64,000 nucleotides of DNA, from the NCBI GenBank assembly GCA_963556145.1, contig OY744464.1, positions 1,736,001-1,800,000 of the forward strand, given 5' to 3'. The notes under the pieces were generated by a model. It had not been told where the DNA came from. It did not search any database and saw only the letters and a program-made list of their open reading frames with translations. Of this stretch, positions 62,612-64,000 are shown piece by piece (position 1 is the first letter of the stretch; the number at the start of each line of letters is the position of its first letter). A program made the position numbers and the translations under genes. This DNA is from Hygrocybe punicea (taxonomy: Eukaryota > Basidiomycota > Agaricomycetes > Agaricales > Hygrophoraceae).

Positions 62612-63272
62612 ATGGCTCTTGTCCCACCCCCCAATGCTGCGGGAGTGATCCCTCCGCCCCTCACTGCTAATCCACCCACCCTTGCAGATATCACAAATGC
62701 GAAGGACTATGTGGAAAAGCTCTCACACTCCAAATGTCAGTATGAGAAGATTTTTGCTGTGAGAACTCTACTGATTGTTCATGATAGTGGCAGGACATCC
62801 CCTCCATGCCACTGATGCAGAAATTGGATCCGCTGAACTCTACAAGGATTCAGTTACTTTCTCCCATAATCCAGGGGGAAATGCCACTCCGCCCTGGTGG
62901 GTGAACCTCACCGCAACGGTCAACCGAATCGATGATAATGTCACGTTGCTGCTTCAACGGTCAGATGAACTTCCCATTCTCCTTTACAACAGCCAATCAG
63001 GACCTCGAGGGCCCCTCCGTAACCCAACTGTAGTTGCCAATGGTGTTCACCCGCTAATGGGAGTGCCTAATCCTCAAACCCGGGATGAACTTGTACTATT
63101 CACAGGTGAGATCATTCTGCTATCCCGTTCCGAGCTTGTTACCTAATTCTTCTCAGTTCAAGAGTGTATTGCATCCATGAATGTGCTGGGTTTACCTGCC
63201 TTGCCGGCTAATTCCACTGTTATAGAAAGGAGGCAACAAATTGCTGTTCGAATTGGGGTTGCGATTGAGTAG
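62612..63272 (+). CDS. Small unknown gene, divergent partner of 60521-62433
   Basis: ATG 62612 begins MALVPPPNAAGVIPPPLTAN. The middle reads NATPPWWVNLTATVNRID then LRNPTVVANGVHPLMGVPNP, and the last exon (63157-63272) after intron 63106-63156 reads CIASMNVLGLPALPANSTVI and ends in TAG. The junction near 62,750-62,800 is unresolved: the first and second coding blocks are in different frames and a short intron is likely. About 190 residues. I recall similar small proteins in repeat-rich mushroom genomes. The function is unknown. Confidence 0.5.
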
Positions 63273-63478
63273 TTGTTAGGTTTTTTGATAAAACAGTCTG
63301 CCGGTGATCAAGCTTCGATTACCTAGGTGTGGTGACCCCGTGTATTTTGTACATTTACAATATGAAAACTGTTCTTTGCCACGTATTCTAATTCCCTGAC
63401 CAGCAAGTCACAGATCACATTTACAACAAAGGGTATACATATATTGTACAGGAATGGTGGAGGGGGGGACAGGACAAG
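63273..63478. other. Short spacer
   Basis: It separates the plus-strand small gene from the stop of the DDE transposase on the other strand. Nothing else seen. Confidence 0.4.
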
Positions 63479-64000
63479 CTACACATAACCACAGTGCCTA
63501 AACCAACCAAATACATCCACGGGGCTAATCTCATAGAGGGGTTTGAGTAACACACAATAAATATCCATTAAAGTCAATTCTGTCATAGCCATACGGATGT
63601 ATTTGCCATTGCGGCGGAGGGAATATTTCATTGCAGAGAATGCCAGTTTGATGGGATTGTAGTCAGGCGAATACGGTGGTAGAAATTCACACTGCATGCC
63701 TCTGAATAATGACATGGTAGTCACAAAATTGAAGATAATATAAATCAAAACTTACTGAGATTCGATGAGCTCCAAAATTTCAGGGTGCTTGTGAATTCGG
63801 CAATTATCCATGACAATAACTGATTTTGGGGCGGGGAATGGTTGCATTTGATCAAGGAGACGGTTTATGAATGAATAAAAAAGATTTGTGTCAAAAGCGC
63901 CTTCAACAATTTCACAGTGGATGATGCCATCTTCGAGGGCCAAAGTGGGAAGAACAGAAAACCTAGACATATAGCAGCATTGTCAATGAATGGAGGACTG
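63479..64000 (-). pseudogene. Tc1/mariner-like DDE transposase, 3' part, running off the right edge
   Basis: It ends at 63479. A spliced reading uses intron 63702-63755 (GTAAGT...TTCAG) and probably a 3' splice site near 63,960. The catalytic Asp lies in SVIVMDNCRIHKH, and the final motif reads FLPPYSPDYNPIK where Glu is expected, so GAA has become AAA. C-terminal landmarks DVFGWFRHCGYV follow. The loss of Glu suggests an inactive enzyme, though the frame is open. It is related to the remnant at 24374-25375, which keeps the Glu. Confidence 0.78.

Overview
The window is genomic DNA of a filamentous basidiomycete, most likely an Agaricomycete. The evidence is a set of host genes split by many 46-67 nt GT-AG introns (several genes have 7-12 exons), short intergenic spacers, and fungal-type Ty3/gypsy, Ty1/copia, hAT-like and Tc1-like transposons. 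No rRNA, tRNA, CRISPR or prokaryotic operon signal was seen. Start codons were chosen as true ATGs. Intron borders were read by eye from GT...AG sites plus protein continuity.

Left third (1-19,330) is ordinary gene-dense host chromosome. It holds the 3' end of an unrecognised gene, a multi-pass membrane protein gene with an apparent frameshift, an F-box protein gene, a Yta7/Abo1/ATAD2-type AAA ATPase with a C-terminal bromodomain, the pre-mRNA 3'-end processing factor Rna14 (CstF-77), a cytosolic GH85 endo-beta-N-acetylglucosaminidase, and a two-RRM Hrp1/hnRNP-like protein. Genes alternate strands, so divergent pairs share promoters (5,316-6,145; 14,391-14,526) and convergent pairs share 3' ends (10,844-11,148; 17,155-17,316). 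Rna14 and the Hrp1-like protein belong to the same process in fungi (cleavage factor I).

Middle (19,330-55,600) is a transposon graveyard. A hAT-like non-autonomous element at 19.6-20.4 kb is followed by solo LTRs and a Tc1-like DDE transposase remnant. Then comes one Ty1/copia element (from 25,638 to about 55,000) that has been split at least four times by LTR elements, which were themselves invaded. Three tiers are resolved: copia > solo LTR 31,139-40,311 > LARD-like element O 31,530-39,829 > gypsy G 32,002-38,586; and copia > gypsy E 41,799-53,472 > LARD-like element CD 47,809-50,808 > solo LTR 49,076-49,655. A further 4.9-kb LTR element (26,045-30,964) has a gag on its sense strand and an uninterrupted three-exon gene on the opposite strand with a Zn2Cys6-like cluster. 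Eight LTR insertions have 4-bp target duplications that all reduce to A-C-G-N if CpG decay is allowed. Primer-binding sites split the elements into two groups, each containing one coding gypsy and its probable non-autonomous passengers.

Right part (55,600-64,000) holds minisatellites, an Spt5-like KOW gene split exactly by a 1,162-bp hAT-like element with a perfect 8-bp target duplication, an intact-looking four-exon gene of unknown function (60,521-62,433) divergently paired with a second small unknown gene (62,612-63,272), and a Tc1-like DDE transposase running off the right edge.
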